From: Hyphomicrobiaceae bacterium
GTDB taxonomy: Bacteria; Pseudomonadota; Alphaproteobacteria; Rhizobiales; Hyphomicrobiaceae
Length of the DNA stretch: 47,438 nucleotides
NCBI GenBank assembly: GCA_023384095.1
Contig: JAHDXT010000030.1
Coordinates: 1 to 47,438, forward strand
Reading direction: 5' to 3'
The position numbers were made by a program, and so were the translations under genes. Of this stretch, positions 46,280 to 47,438 are shown piece by piece. The notes under the pieces are model-generated. The model made no database searches, had not been told where the DNA came from, and was given only the letters and a program-made list of their open reading frames with translations. Each line of letters opens with the position of its first letter. The first letter of the stretch is position 1.

Positions 46280-47269
46280 ATGGAGCTGATGCTCGAGGAG
46301 GCGATGGACCTGACGGTGCGGGTGCTGACCCGGCACGGCGTGACCGACGAGTACGCGCGGATGGTCGGCGATCACCTGATCGACGCCGCGCTGTGCGGTT
46401 ACGAGTTCGCCAGCCTGCCGCGCCTGCTGGCCATCGTCGAGCACCTGCGCAGCAAACCGCGGAGCGGTCCGATCCGGGTCGTCCACGAGGATGAGCGATC
46501 GGCCGTTATCGATGGGGGCGACACGATCGGCTACGTTGTCTCGGTGATCGCCATCGACAAAGCCATCGACATCGCCAAGCGCAACGGCATCGCCGTCGTC
46601 GGCGCCCGCAATACCTGGTTCAGCGGCCGGCTGGCTTATTATGTCGAGCGGGCGGCGCGCCAGCACCTTATCGCATTCCACTCCACCAACACCACGGCGC
46701 GCGTCGCGCCCTTTGGCGGCATAGACCGGATCCTTGGCACCAATCCTCTGGCCTTCGCCTTTCCGGCCGGAGACGAACCGCTCATCATCGACTTCGGGAC
46801 GGCGTCGACGACATGGGGCGAGGTGCTGCTCCGCCGCGAGACCGGCGGGACGCTGCCCGACGGCTGGGCCGTCGATTCCGCCGGCGAGCCGACCAGAGAC
46901 CCTGCGGCGGCGCTGGCCGGCGCCTTCCTGCCCTGGGGCGGTCACCGTGGCTCGGGGCTGTCGATCGTGGCCCAGGTTCTGGGCATCCTCTCCGGAAGCA
47001 AGGTGGTGGTCGACGAGGCCGCCGATTTCGGCTTCTTCTTCCTGGTCATGGATCCGGGACTGTTGATGCCGGTCGCCGACTTCGAGAGCCGGGTGTCGGA
47101 GCTCAAGATGCGGCTGAAGGCATCAAGGCCCATGACCGGGGCCGAAGCGGTCCGCCTGCCGGGCGAGGGCAGTCTGAAACGGCGCACGGCGACCGGCCCG
47201 CGCGGGCGCATCACCGTGGCCGACGAGGTCTACTCGGCGCTGCAATCGATCGTGTCGCGGGCCGATTGA
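46280..47269 (+). CDS. Ldh2/malate dehydrogenase-like (YlbC) family oxidoreductase, atypical active site
   Basis: 329 residues, NAD(P)-dependent 2-hydroxyacid (or imine) dehydrogenase family distinct from Rossmann types: VVGARNTWFSGRLAYYVERAA, FGGIDRILGTNPLAFAFP, PWGGHRGSGLSIVAQVLG are family motifs. The normal Ser-His (RGHDSHGV) is replaced in CGYEFASLPRL: Phe43 and Ala44 instead of Ser and His, with Arg48 kept. It may use other residues, be inactive, or act on a different compound. It ends the TAXI operon. Confidence 0.85.
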   Translation: MELMLEEAMDLTVRVLTRHGVTDEYARMVGDHLIDAALCGYEFASLPRLLAIVEHLRSKPRSGPIRVVHEDERSAVIDGGDTIGYVVSVIAIDKAIDIAKRNGIAVVGARNTWFSGRLAYYVERAARQHLIAFHSTNTTARVAPFGGIDRILGTNPLAFAFPAGDEPLIIDFGTASTTWGEVLLRRETGGTLPDGWAVDSAGEPTRDPAAALAGAFLPWGGHRGSGLSIVAQVLGILSGSKVVVDEAADFGFFFLVMDPGLLMPVADFESRVSELKMRLKASRPMTGAEAVRLPGEGSLKRRTATGPRGRITVADEVYSALQSIVSRAD

Positions 47270-47390
47270 CAATCGTTTGCGAGGCGCAATCGGATGGCTC
47301 CGACCGAGAGTGAATTGCCAAGACGTTGGCGACTGTCGCGCGCCCGAGGTGCCGCTGGCCGTAATGTCCGACGGTCTTCACGATGTTTGG

Positions 47391-47438
47391 TGGAGGCCAC
47401 GGCCGGAATCGAACCGGCGTGCGCGGATTTGCAGTCCG
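47391..47438 (-). tRNA. tRNA-Cys (GCA), cut by the window edge
   Basis: The minus strand shows the 3' part of a tRNA: GACTGCAAATCC, with anticodon GCA (Cys), then variable and T-arm GCCGGTTCGATTCCGGC, acceptor strand and an encoded CCA end (TGG at 47391-47393). The 5' half lies beyond position 47438. The 3' end faces the accessory gene block. Confidence 0.9.

Overview
The window looks like chromosomal DNA of a high-GC alphaproteobacterium, most likely Hyphomicrobiales. The basis is the lipoyl-bearing E1-beta subunit of pyruvate dehydrogenase, the folE-hisI and thrS neighbourhood, a GGAAC/CGTT (EcfG-type) promoter and abundant alphaproteobacterial palindromic repeats. Genus cannot be decided from the sequence alone.

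Left part (1-18.8 kb) is mostly housekeeping: hisI and folE (minus); a U-type Fe-S scaffold gene, yidD, a small Doc-type toxin-antitoxin pair, thrS and a cysteine hydrolase (plus); queF with a queuosine-precursor transporter gene (minus); eno, ftsB, pdhA, pdhB and pdhC (plus), with a GFA-type gene and a membrane-protein gene inserted between pdhB and pdhC; then small membrane, lipoprotein and helix-hairpin-helix genes. Gaps here carry palindromes, a 112-bp direct duplication and inverted arrays of a GCGAATA-type unit.

Middle part (18.9-31.6 kb, all minus) is a catabolic module. A GntR/FCD regulator and a DctPQM TRAP transporter precede a compact operon: corrinoid protein, UroD-family methyltransferase, pterin-binding methyltransferase, ASKHA corrinoid activase, methylenetetrahydrofolate reductase fused to a Cys-rich domain, DUF1638 protein and an FAD oxidoreductase. 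Together they look like a complete route taking a methyl group from an imported carboxylate to tetrahydrofolate. Four similar AT-rich sites with a CAG-containing centre lie upstream of gntR, dctP, the corrinoid operon and the FAD gene, suggesting one regulon.

Right part (32.1-47.3 kb, plus) holds a second cobalamin system: an adenosylcobalamin-dependent acyl-CoA mutase in two subunits, acyl-CoA ligase, acyl-CoA dehydrogenase, MmgE/PrpD protein, MFS carrier and MeaB chaperone. After a LysR gene on the opposite strand comes a TAXI-type TRAP transporter, a second MmgE/PrpD protein and an Ldh2-family protein. Nearly identical 25-bp LysR-type boxes (ATCAG-N15-CTGAT) stand before the mutase operon and between lysR and the TAXI operon, 9.6 kb apart, so these genes probably serve one pathway. 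Several of its enzymes have unusual active-site residues (mutase Tyr to Gly, B12-domain Asp to Cys, dehydrogenase Glu to Asp, Ldh Ser-His lost). The acid degraded cannot be named. The window ends inside a tRNA-Cys gene.
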